Positions 38,130-44,506 of a DNA stretch of 45,475 bases are shown piece by piece (positions within the stretch are counted from its first letter, which is position 1; every line of letters starts with the position of its first letter). Made by a program: the position numbers and the translations under genes. Source of the stretch: Chitinophagaceae bacterium (GTDB lineage Bacteria > Bacteroidota > Bacteroidia > Chitinophagales > Chitinophagaceae); assembly GCA_947451935.1 (NCBI GenBank), contig CANGBH010000015.1:1-45475 (forward strand). Reading direction: 5' to 3'. The notes beneath the pieces were generated by a model, which saw nothing but the letters and a program-made list of their open reading frames with translations, ran no database searches and was not told where the DNA came from.

Positions 38130-38171
38130 CATCGAAAAATCAATCGATTTAATGGATCGTACATATATATA

Positions 38172-38210
38172 AAAAAACGGTAACCAATGGCCTACAGCTT
38201 AGAAGGCTGC
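38172..38210 (-). repeat. degenerate third copy of the tRNA-Arg repeat, internally deleted
   Basis: The plus-strand string AAAAAACGG-T-AACCAATGG matches the left end of the repeat at 39217-39236 with one change, then continues as CCTACAGCTTAGAAGGCTGC, which matches tRNA interior sequence 39327-39346. The joint is AACCAATGG, a 9-mer that occurs twice in the full repeat, so this copy looks like a deletion between those two short repeats. About 40 bases to the left (TCGAAAAATC..., 38133 on) are also similar to the left flank of the 39.2-kb copy. Confidence 0.7.
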
Positions 38211-38315
38211 AGTAAGCTCCTCTTATTTTTATATCATTCTTATCCTGCACCTAATTGGGTAGAGGCCTCTTCGTAAATGCTAAAACTGGTCCAAAACCTT
38301 AAAAAATCTCTGTTC

Positions 38316-38332
38316 TACGTATGGAATACGTA
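38316..38332. promoter_or_regulatory. perfect dyad, possible operator
   Basis: TACGTAT and ATACGTA flank GGA, a perfect 7-bp dyad 52 bases upstream of the candidate -33 element of the secreted-protein gene. Further TACG/ACGTA words occur at 38361-38368 and 38391-38398. It could bind a dimeric regulator; nothing in the sequence names one. Confidence 0.3.
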
Positions 38333-38383
38333 ATTTATGTAACATTAGATTTAGCGTCTTTAACGTAGTAATACTCAATTTTC

Positions 38384-38413
38384 TTGAATTTCTACGTGCC
38401 ATAAAATAATTTG
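38384..38413 (+). promoter_or_regulatory. candidate Bacteroidota promoter of the 38458 gene
   Basis: TTG (38384-38386), a 19-base spacer, then ATAATTTG (38406-38413), which is one base from the TAnnTTTG consensus. The spacing is the same as in the tRNA-Arg promoter of this window. The start codon lies 45 bases downstream. Confidence 0.4.
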
Positions 38414-38457
38414 AAGAAATCTGCCGTTATAGCTTCGTAAAAGTTCAATACCAAATT

Positions 38458-39006
38458 ATGAAAAGTCTAATAAAATCCACCTTATTCACCTTTTTCCTTC
38501 TAATTGGATTAGGATTCAAAGCAGAAGCAAAAAGACTATTTGATGTAGTTACTGAGCATGTTCAATTCCAAAATAAATTGATTGAAGATGTTTTAGCAAT
38601 AAATAAAGATACTTCAGTAGATATCACCTCCTCACAAAATTTCCGGGCAACCAAGATCATCAAATCAAACAAAAAAGCATACGAAAATCTTCAAACAGCA
38701 GTAATTGAAAGTTCAGAATACAACAATGGAAAACCCATTGTACAACAAGTTAGTTTTCAAACCACGTCAAAACAGGGTATGGCTAATGAGGTTTATGTGA
38801 GTGCTTATAAAGTTGATTATAATGGAGGTTCAAAGTATTTTCCTACAAGTGTTGAAGGTGAAGCTTTCATGAAACAGCTAAACAATGACTATCTAAATAA
38901 TAGGATAACTAACCCTGGAAATGTTATTGGCCATTACACCTCATGTTTAATTCAGGGACTTTTTGATTATAGCCAGTGGTACTGCAAAGCGTTACTTGTC
39001 AAATAA
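38458..39006 (+). CDS. secreted protein of unknown function
   Basis: 182 residues. I do not recognise a family. The N-terminus is a signal peptide: MKSLIKSTLF, a hydrophobic core TFFLLIGLGF and a signal peptidase I-like site at AEA-KR (about residue 25). The mature protein is about 157 residues with no further membrane segment; it has two cysteines near the end (SCLIQG and WYCKALL), which may form a disulfide. The middle is rich in Ser, Gln and Asn. It stands alone with its own candidate promoter and a strong terminator, inside the tRNA-scar zone, which suggests an accessory gene. Confidence 0.75.
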   Translation: MKSLIKSTLFTFFLLIGLGFKAEAKRLFDVVTEHVQFQNKLIEDVLAINKDTSVDITSSQNFRATKIIKSNKKAYENLQTAVIESSEYNNGKPIVQQVSFQTTSKQGMANEVYVSAYKVDYNGGSKYFPTSVEGEAFMKQLNNDYLNNRITNPGNVIGHYTSCLIQGLFDYSQWYCKALLVK

Positions 39007-39069
39007 AATGTAAAGGATAGTATTTAATCTGATAGTTAGGGTTGTTAATTTTATATGGTCAGGATATTG

Positions 39070-39108
39070 AAGCTGCTTCGTGTTTTTCATGGAGCAGCTT
39101 TTCTTTTG
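39070..39108 (+). terminator. rho-independent terminator after the secreted-protein gene
   Basis: AAGCTGCTTC (39070-39079) pairs with GGAGCAGCTT (39091-39100) with one T-G wobble, an 11-base loop between, followed by TTCTTTTG. It lies 63 bases after the stop codon. Confidence 0.75.
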
Positions 39109-39216
39109 CAAAACGTAATGATTCCAAAATGTTTGCATTAGAGTTTTACTGTAAGTCCCCAATTTTAACAATTGAAGCCGAAAAAGACCATTGATTTGTG
39201 GGTCGTATATGTTTAC

Positions 39217-39290
39217 AAAAAAACGGCAACCAATGGGGCAACTCGAAAAGTGTGAAACTCATCAAATGTACTCCGGTATTGATTGCCGTT
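39217..39290 (-). terminator. hairpin downstream of the tRNA-Arg copy A
   Basis: Read on the minus strand, AACGGCAA (39290-39283) pairs perfectly with TTGCCGTT (39229-39222), extended inside by CAAT/ATTG after one mismatch, and runs into a T tract. The loop is long (over 40 bases). It acts as a likely terminator for the tRNA direction; the same hairpin follows the intact tRNA at 42749-42819. Confidence 0.6.
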
Positions 39291-39364
39291 CTTTCTTTGT
39301 GATCCAGATTGGATTCGAACCAATGGCCTACAGCTTAGAAGGCTGCCGCTCTATCCAACTGAGC
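39220..39364. repeat. 145-bp direct repeat, copy A (tRNA-Arg 3' region and terminator)
   Basis: Matches 42749-42893 at 144 of 145 positions (only T/A at 39277 versus 42806), same orientation, offset 3529. It spans the terminator-like hairpin and all but the 5' end of the tRNA-Arg gene. Beyond 39364 the two copies diverge at once. Such near-identity implies a recent duplication, or attachment-site-like ends. Confidence 0.9.
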
Positions 39365-39373
39365 AACCGGAAA
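39300..39373 (-). pseudogene. tRNA-Arg(TCT) pseudogene copy
   Basis: The D, anticodon (TCT), variable and T arms are identical to the intact tRNA-Arg at 42829-42902, but the 5' acceptor strand is replaced: TTTCCGG instead of GGTCCAG, so the first two acceptor pairs are lost. The promoter of the intact copy (TTG-N19-TATCTTTG) is absent here. Discriminator A is kept and CCA is not encoded. It is most likely not functional. Confidence 0.8.
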
Positions 39374-39511
39374 AAATCAGATTCACTGCTAAAATACCCC
39401 AAATGGGCAAATGATAAGGCATCTTTTAACGGGGTTACTTAAAACCACAAATCACTAAAGAAAGGGCGCAAATGCCTGCTTTTTGCTTTTATAAATTTAA
39501 TTGAGCTTCAA

Positions 39512-39530
39512 AATCATTGCAACAATGATT
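39512..39530. repeat. perfect short palindrome
   Basis: AATCATTG and CAATGATT flank CAA, an 8-bp perfect inverted repeat about 100 bases upstream of the promoter candidate of the PHP-like gene. It could be an operator or a weak hairpin; there is no T tract after it. Confidence 0.4.
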
Positions 39531-39609
39531 ATAATCTGACAATTAGAATTTGCAAATGGAAGATAAATCATCTTTGATGAACTAGTTTTAAAATGAAATA
39601 TAAATAATG

Positions 39610-39636
39610 TTGAACCCTTAGTTTCAATTAATTTTG
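39610..39636 (+). promoter_or_regulatory. candidate promoter of the PHP-like gene
   Basis: A perfect -7 box TAATTTTG (39629-39636) preceded by TTG (39610-39612) with a 16-base spacer, slightly short of the usual 17-23. The ATG is 56 bases downstream. Confidence 0.42.
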
Positions 39637-39691
39637 CAAAAATTTTATTGATTAGTGATGAGTTTAAAAAAAATGATAAACCAATTCTAAA

Positions 39692-40900
39692 ATGTTGAAG
39701 CGCGTACTTTTAATTATCACAACTTTTATTTTATATATATTTCTAGATCAATATTTGCTTTTCCCTCGTTTTGAAATAGAATCACCGCATCCATTTACAG
39801 GAACAAAATTTTACAACCCATATGAGGGTATGAACTTTTCGAATTTTCTTCTTGCAAACTTTCATGGTCACACTAAAGAATGGGGAGGACTTACTAATGG
39901 CAAGGGCAATGACTATGAAGCGAAGCGTCGCTATGATAGCTTAGGATATGATGTAACAGATCTTTCTCAATATGAGTTTTTAGACACATTGAATGAAAGC
40001 AATAATTCTCTAGATGTATACGAGCACGGAATTAATTTAAAAAAGACCCATCAGCTTGTCATCGGAAGCCATTCCGTAGTCTGGTTTGATTATTTTTTAC
40101 CACAGACATTAAATCAGAAACAATATGTATTGAATCTGCTAGCGGCAGATACAAATAATATTATTGTAATAAATCATCCTAATTTAAGAAATGGATATAC
40201 AACAGATGATTTAAAATACTTACAAAACTATGATTATCTAGAAGGTATACACCCTCGAACACAATCCATTGCGCATTGGGATACGGCTCTTACATATGGA
40301 CATCCGGTCTATATAATGGGCAACGATGATTACCATGATATCTATATGGACAATCAACTCGGAAACTGTTTGACCATGTTATTTTCGCACAACAAATCAG
40401 GACCGTCAATTCTAAGTACCCTAAGGAATGGAAATACAATGGCTGTGAAATTAAATCAAAATCAAACAGCCAATTTAAAAGAACGTGCTGAAAAAATAAA
40501 TCGGCTTCGGACTCTTTTTTCAAGTTATAAACTACTGAATGATACCATATCTCTTTCTTTAAATGAAGTGGCTTCTATCCGGTGGATCGGCAACAAAGGA
40601 ATGATAAAGCAAAAGGATATCAGTTCACAGAGCATGTATCATCTAAATCATAATGATACTTATATAAGAACAGAAATTTTAACAAAAGATAGCATTGAAA
40701 TATTCTTGAACCCGATATATCGAGTTCAAGATGATGTAATTGCTTCACGTTATCAAAGAAGTAAGCAGTATATAAAATCAACGCCAATAAATGAAGCAGC
40801 AATAAAAGGTGGAAAAATATTTTTTTGGATCTTATTTATTTCCGTTCTATGGAAATGGGAGTATTTTATGATTAGATACAAACGTAAATATAATCCATAA
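39692..40900 (+). CDS. membrane-anchored PHP-like metallophosphoesterase
   Basis: 402 residues. An N-terminal hydrophobic segment (VLLIITTFILYIFLDQYLLF) and a C-terminal one (GKIFFWILFISVLW) frame a soluble domain. That domain has PHP-like metal motifs in order: NFHGHTKEWGG (about residues 56-66, like DLHxHxxxSDG), VIGSHSV, a VINHPN block (about 155) and GNDDYHD (about 210, like GSDAH). PHP proteins are phosphoesterases; the substrate here is unknown and the metal set is not complete by eye. It converges with the EptA-like gene and lies with it between the two tRNA-Arg repeats. Confidence 0.68.
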   Translation: MLKRVLLIITTFILYIFLDQYLLFPRFEIESPHPFTGTKFYNPYEGMNFSNFLLANFHGHTKEWGGLTNGKGNDYEAKRRYDSLGYDVTDLSQYEFLDTLNESNNSLDVYEHGINLKKTHQLVIGSHSVVWFDYFLPQTLNQKQYVLNLLAADTNNIIVINHPNLRNGYTTDDLKYLQNYDYLEGIHPRTQSIAHWDTALTYGHPVYIMGNDDYHDIYMDNQLGNCLTMLFSHNKSGPSILSTLRNGNTMAVKLNQNQTANLKERAEKINRLRTLFSSYKLLNDTISLSLNEVASIRWIGNKGMIKQKDISSQSMYHLNHNDTYIRTEILTKDSIEIFLNPIYRVQDDVIASRYQRSKQYIKSTPINEAAIKGGKIFFWILFISVLWKWEYFMIRYKRKYNP

Positions 40901-41030
40901 ATAAATTTTATAAAAAATTGTAAGCACATACTGAAGTAATATCTTAGGCATATTCCTTAGAAATTAAAATTCGTTAGCTTCATGAAATAATGTTATTGAT
41001 TATTTTTCCCTACCTTGGCATGCCATCGTA

Positions 41031-41062
41031 AAAAATAAACATTTTCAATTACTTGAAAATGT
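41031..41062 (-). terminator. terminator overlapping the EptA-like stop codon
   Basis: On the minus strand ACATTTTCAA (41062-41053) pairs perfectly with TTGAAAATGT (41048-41039) around a 4-base loop GTAA that contains the TAA stop of the gene, followed by TTATTTTTTA. The last codons of the gene thus form half of the terminator stem. Confidence 0.68.
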
Positions 41063-42587
41063 CAAATTCCTTCTTATAAATTGGGCTTTGCATTGATAAT
41101 AAGTGTAGCACACTATGAAATACATGATGCTGAGACAACGTTTGATTCGGCTTTACCTTTACAGAGCTGTCAGACAGCCATACTATAAATGGAATTTCGT
41201 ATTGTTCTTTAGGTGCAAAACTGATAGGAACGCCATGCATATAAAGGTTCTTTTCCCCTAAGGACTCGCCATGGTCTGATATAAACAACATGGAACTTTT
41301 AAAATCTTTTAATTGCTTTAGTGTTTCAATCACGCTATGCAAAATATAGTCTGTATAGACGATAGTATTATCATAGGCATTGGTCAGTTCACTTTGAGAA
41401 CAATTTCCTAATTCAACACTGTTGCAAACTGGCTTAAATTGCTCAAAACTAGATGGATATTTCTTACTATACAAAGGGCCATGACTAGTACTTGTATGCA
41501 ATACAATAAGAATTTTATGTTTTTTGCTTTGTACAATTTGTTCACGCAGTTCAGTCAAGAGCAACTCATCATAACTGCAATTTTTACTTTTACACTTGGT
41601 AAGCAAATACTGACTTGTTTGATAATTCTTGATATGAACAGGAGGCTCACCCCAATTAGTAGTTCTCCAGATAACCTCCACATCATTTCTTTCTAAATAA
41701 TTTGGCAAAATCTCATACAATTTATCTGTGTGAGCATATTCCAAAATGCATTTTACGCCTTCAGTAGTATAAGTGGCACAGCTGTTTGCATCAAAATGAA
41801 AGAGATTAGAAGTTTTAGAAAGTAATGGATTTGTATTTTTGGAATACCCATAAAGTGAAAAATTCTGTTTCCTAGCTGATTCACCAATTACAAGTATAAC
41901 AACAGACTTCCCAGTGTCAATGATAGTAGCATTTGGCAATAATAACTCCTTACGATTTTGATTGTTTTGGTGAATATAATGCAAGGAAAGATTCACAGAA
42001 TAACTCCAAGGCATTGCCAATCCACCAAGTTGCTTTGAGTTTTTATCAATCCAAAGCCAATTCTTAGCATTTGCAAAAACAAATACTATTATTAAGAATA
42101 ATGATAAGGCTGTAGTAGTGATAAACCTCTTAAAACCACCTTTATCAATTCTAACTTTCAAAACATAAATACTAGGTATTATGCCGAGTATAAGGATATA
42201 AGCAAAAAGGCTTAAGGAATAGAAACTGCTAGCTTCCTCATATTTGGTATTAAGCACATTACCTATCATTGTTTCGTCTATAATTACACCGTAAGTGTTT
42301 ACGAAATAAACTGATAAGGCATTTAAAATAAAAAAAACAATCAAAAATATCTTTCCTAATCTTCTAGACAAATAAAAAATCAGTAAAAAAATAAAGGCAC
42401 TCAGCACAAGTATCATTACAATCAAGCTAAGCACTAGGATGCTGCCATTTGCACTTTTATAATCTATGTTTTTAAATACATAGCGAAAGAATGGATAATG
42501 AAAAAGGAGTAAGTTAAGGATGCTAGCAAATAAGACAAAGGGAAGCAGCTTGAGTTCATATATTAAGATGCGTCTTTGTAATTGCAT
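41049..42587 (-). CDS. eptA: EptA-like phosphoethanolamine transferase
   Basis: 512 residues. Five N-terminal membrane segments (to about residue 175) precede a periplasmic alkaline-phosphatase/sulfatase fold. Metal and catalytic residues: ILVIGESARKQNFSLYGY with Glu236, SCATYTTEGVKC with nucleophile Thr274, HTSTSHGPLY, SDHGE with Asp438/His439, and His451. Cysteine pairs 270/280, 332/337 and 388/396 match the three EptA disulfides. It should transfer phosphoethanolamine to lipid A or to a glycan on the periplasmic face. Own promoter candidate at 42608-42639 and terminator over its stop codon suggest a monocistronic unit. Confidence 0.9.
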   Translation of the reverse strand: MQLQRRILIYELKLLPFVLFASILNLLLFHYPFFRYVFKNIDYKSANGSILVLSLIVMILVLSAFIFLLIFYLSRRLGKIFLIVFFILNALSVYFVNTYGVIIDETMIGNVLNTKYEEASSFYSLSLFAYILILGIIPSIYVLKVRIDKGGFKRFITTTALSLFLIIVFVFANAKNWLWIDKNSKQLGGLAMPWSYSVNLSLHYIHQNNQNRKELLLPNATIIDTGKSVVILVIGESARKQNFSLYGYSKNTNPLLSKTSNLFHFDANSCATYTTEGVKCILEYAHTDKLYEILPNYLERNDVEVIWRTTNWGEPPVHIKNYQTSQYLLTKCKSKNCSYDELLLTELREQIVQSKKHKILIVLHTSTSHGPLYSKKYPSSFEQFKPVCNSVELGNCSQSELTNAYDNTIVYTDYILHSVIETLKQLKDFKSSMLFISDHGESLGEKNLYMHGVPISFAPKEQYEIPFIVWLSDSSVKVKPNQTLSQHHVFHSVLHLLSMQSPIYKKEFDIFK

Positions 42588-42607
42588 AAATTGAAAAATT
42601 AGTATCC

Positions 42608-42639
42608 CAAAAATAGACAGAATATCTTTGCCAAGTCAA
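42608..42639 (-). promoter_or_regulatory. candidate promoter of the EptA-like gene
   Basis: On the minus strand the box TATTTTTG (42615-42608) is a perfect TAnnTTTG, with TTG at 42639-42637 (21-base spacer) or 42634-42632 (16). The start codon is 21 bases downstream of the box, giving a very short leader. Confidence 0.48.
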
Positions 42640-42748
42640 GGAAATCGTTAGCGAATTTCTGCAAATCCGAATGGCTTTAATTCAACGGAAACGTATAGAA
42701 AATAACAAAGAGTTCCTTCTTACGTTGTTATGAAGTGTGATATCATAG

Positions 42749-42893
42749 AAAACGGCAACCAATGGGGCAACTCGAAAAGTGTGAAACTCATCAAATGTAC
42801 TCCGGAATTGATTGCCGTTCTTTCTTTGTGATCCAGATTGGATTCGAACCAATGGCCTACAGCTTAGAAGGCTGCCGCTCTATCCAACTGAGC
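42749..42893. repeat. 145-bp direct repeat, copy B (holds the intact tRNA-Arg 3' part)
   Basis: Same orientation as 39220-39364 with a single mismatch. This copy continues into the intact tRNA 5' end and promoter. It includes the terminator hairpin TTGCCGTT (42812-42819) with AACGGCAA (42751-42758) downstream of the tRNA. Confidence 0.9.
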
Positions 42894-42902
42894 TACTGGA
42901 CC
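42829..42902 (-). tRNA. tRNA-Arg (anticodon TCT)
   Basis: 74 bases on the minus strand. The acceptor stem GGTCCAG pairs with CTGGATC (one G-T wobble), discriminator A, no encoded CCA. D-arm has AGCTCAGTTGGATAGAGC, the anticodon stem-loop GCAGC-CTTCTAA-GCTGT has anticodon TCT, and the T-arm has ATTGG-TTCGAAT-CCAAT. It reads AGA codons, which are common in this AT-rich genome. Confidence 0.96.
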
Positions 42903-42923
42903 CTTATTTTTCTTTAGGGATTG

Positions 42924-42953
42924 CAAAGATAATTTTTTTTAGCTTGCACCCAA
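42924..42953 (-). promoter_or_regulatory. Bacteroidota promoter of tRNA-Arg
   Basis: On the minus strand TTG (42953-42951), exactly 19 bases, then TATCTTTG (42931-42924), a perfect TTG-N19-TAnnTTTG. The tRNA 5' end lies 21 bases downstream of the box. This is the clearest promoter in the window and supports assignment to the Bacteroidota. Confidence 0.8.
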
Positions 42954-42975
42954 GTAGCAATGAAAGGAATTTTAC

Positions 42976-43659
42976 ATGGATGTTAAAATAAAGTCGGGTT
43001 GGAAGAATATACTTAAGAATGAATTCAAGCAGGATTACTTCATCCAATTGGTTGAATTGCTTCACGTAGAGCAAGAAAGCAAAGGTGTTATCTACCCTCC
43101 AGGATCTCTTATTTTCAACGCATTCAATAAAACGGATTTTGATCAAGTTAAAGTAGTCATTCTCGGACAAGACCCCTATCATGGAGCTGGAGAGGCTCAC
43201 GGATTGAGCTTTTCGGTGCCAAAAGGAATAAAACCTCCCCCATCATTACTCAACATGTACAAGGAAATTGAAGCTGACCTCGGTGTTAAAATGCCTAGAA
43301 ACTATGGCAATCTGGAAGCCTGGGCAAAACAAGGGGTTTTCTTACTCAATGCAGCCCTTACCGTCAAAGCAGACCTAGCCAACAGTCATGCAGGCATTGG
43401 ATGGCATAACTTTACGAATAAAGTCATAGAACTGTTATCCCAAAATAAAGAACACCTCGTATTCCTCCTTTGGGGTAATTTCGCCAAAGAAAAACTCAAG
43501 TTGATAGACACCACCAAACACCTAGTTCTACTAGCCCCTCATCCGTCACCTCTCTCCGCACATAAAGGATTTTTAGGCTGTAAGCACTTTTCAAAAACCA
43601 ATGAATACCTCATGAAAAACAGACTGGATCCGATTGATTGGCAAATAACTGAATCGTAA
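42976..43659 (+). CDS. ung: uracil-DNA glycosylase
   Basis: 227 residues, standard family-1 length. The water-activating motif GQDPYHGAGEAHGLSFS (residues 64-80, Asp66), LLLNAALTVKADLANSHAG-like region with LNAALTV, and the minor-groove loop HPSPLSAHKGFLGCKHF are all intact. It removes uracil from DNA in base-excision repair. It is transcribed divergently from tRNA-Arg, 3 bases upstream of the acyltransferase gene. Confidence 0.97.
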   Translation: MDVKIKSGWKNILKNEFKQDYFIQLVELLHVEQESKGVIYPPGSLIFNAFNKTDFDQVKVVILGQDPYHGAGEAHGLSFSVPKGIKPPPSLLNMYKEIEADLGVKMPRNYGNLEAWAKQGVFLLNAALTVKADLANSHAGIGWHNFTNKVIELLSQNKEHLVFLLWGNFAKEKLKLIDTTKHLVLLAPHPSPLSAHKGFLGCKHFSKTNEYLMKNRLDPIDWQITES

Positions 43660-43662
43660 TCT

Positions 43663-44415
43663 ATGGTGAAGAATATACTTGGAAAATTATATACAATTTG
43701 GGGCGGACTCATGTTCATTGGAACAATGTTTATAGTACTCATCCCTGCATGGGCCATTGGAATGATAAAAGAACCAAAGAGAACAGCTTGGTTCATCCAA
43801 ATTTGCCGTTTTTGGATGGACATGTTCTACCCACTTGCCGGAATTCGATTAGTGGTAAAAGGAACAGAACATTTCGAAAAAAATAAAAATTACATCGTAG
43901 CATGTAACCACAATTCATTGATTGATGTAACCATCACCTCTCCACGTATACCCGGCGCGAACAAAACCATTGCAAAAATTGAAATGTCGAAAATTCCGTT
44001 GTTTGGCATCATCTACAAACGAGGCTCCATTTTACTAGATCGAAAATCTGAAACAAGCAGGAAAGAAAGCTATCAACAAATGAAGTGGGTACTTGACCTA
44101 GGAATGCATATGTGCATCTATCCAGAAGGAACTAGAAACAAAACAAATGATCCGTTAAAATCATTTCATGACGGAGCCTTCAGGCTATCCTTTGAAACCG
44201 GCAAAGCCATTATACCGGCAGTCATTCATGGCACCAAAGAAATGCTTCCTTCAGATAAAGCTTTTTTCTTTTGGCCCGGGAAAGTACACATGAAATTTTT
44301 ACCCCCAGTAGAACCAACACAATTCAATAACTACAGTGAAATGAAGCAATTTGTTTTTGAGTTGATGTGGAGTGAAATTGCTAGAATGAGTGAGACGTTA
44401 GACGTTAGAAAATAG
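43663..44415 (+). CDS. plsC: 1-acyl-sn-glycerol-3-phosphate acyltransferase
   Basis: 250 residues. Membrane segment near residues 15-35, then CNHNSLID with the HX4D motif (His83-Asp88), KRGSILLDRKS, and YPEGTRN (about 153-159). These are the PlsC motifs for phosphatidic-acid synthesis at the inner membrane. It follows ung after 3 bases. The last codons (SETLDVRK) fall in a purine-rich repeat that continues downstream, so the natural C-terminus may have been altered by the repeat. Confidence 0.95.
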   Translation: MVKNILGKLYTIWGGLMFIGTMFIVLIPAWAIGMIKEPKRTAWFIQICRFWMDMFYPLAGIRLVVKGTEHFEKNKNYIVACNHNSLIDVTITSPRIPGANKTIAKIEMSKIPLFGIIYKRGSILLDRKSETSRKESYQQMKWVLDLGMHMCIYPEGTRNKTNDPLKSFHDGAFRLSFETGKAIIPAVIHGTKEMLPSDKAFFFWPGKVHMKFLPPVEPTQFNNYSEMKQFVFELMWSEIARMSETLDVRK

Positions 44416-44494
44416 ACGTGAGATGTGAGTAGAGAGTAGAGAGTAGTGAGTAGTGAGACGTTAGACGTGAGACGTGAGTAGAGAGTAGTGAGTA
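44390..44494. repeat. purine-rich GTGAG/AGACGT repeat block
   Basis: Short words GTGAG, AGACGT and GTAGAGA recur, and a longer unit is repeated: AGACGTGAGATGTGAGTAGA (from 44414) and AGACGTGAGACGTGAGTAGA (from 44464). It overlaps the final codons of plsC and fills the gap to lptD. It has the look of slipped-strand low-complexity sequence. Confidence 0.8.
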
Positions 44495-44506
44495 AATACA
44501 GTAAAA

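Larger units (their letters stand above)
38063..38457. other. 395-bp intergenic region with terminator, tRNA scar and dyads
   Basis: This gap holds, from left to right, the tviBC terminator (38095-38129), a degenerate tRNA-Arg repeat copy (38172-38210), a perfect dyad TACGTAT-GGA-ATACGTA (38316-38332), and a candidate promoter (38384-38413) for the secreted-protein gene. No protein-coding potential is seen. Confidence 0.6.
39374..39691. other. intergenic region before the PHP-like gene
   Basis: 318 bases without a supported gene. It contains a palindrome at 39512-39530 and a promoter candidate at 39610-39636. An open frame that runs through the tRNA copy into this region (39191-39442) has no coding character. 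Confidence 0.55.

Noticed and set aside
39300-39373. Possible second functional tRNA-Arg
   Set aside because: Acceptor pairs 1 and 2 are lost and the promoter found before the intact gene is missing.
39191-39442. 83-codon plus-strand open frame across the tRNA-Arg copy
   Set aside because: It reads through the tRNA pseudogene and hairpin in antisense and has no protein-like composition; the same sequence at 42.8 kb is a functional tRNA.
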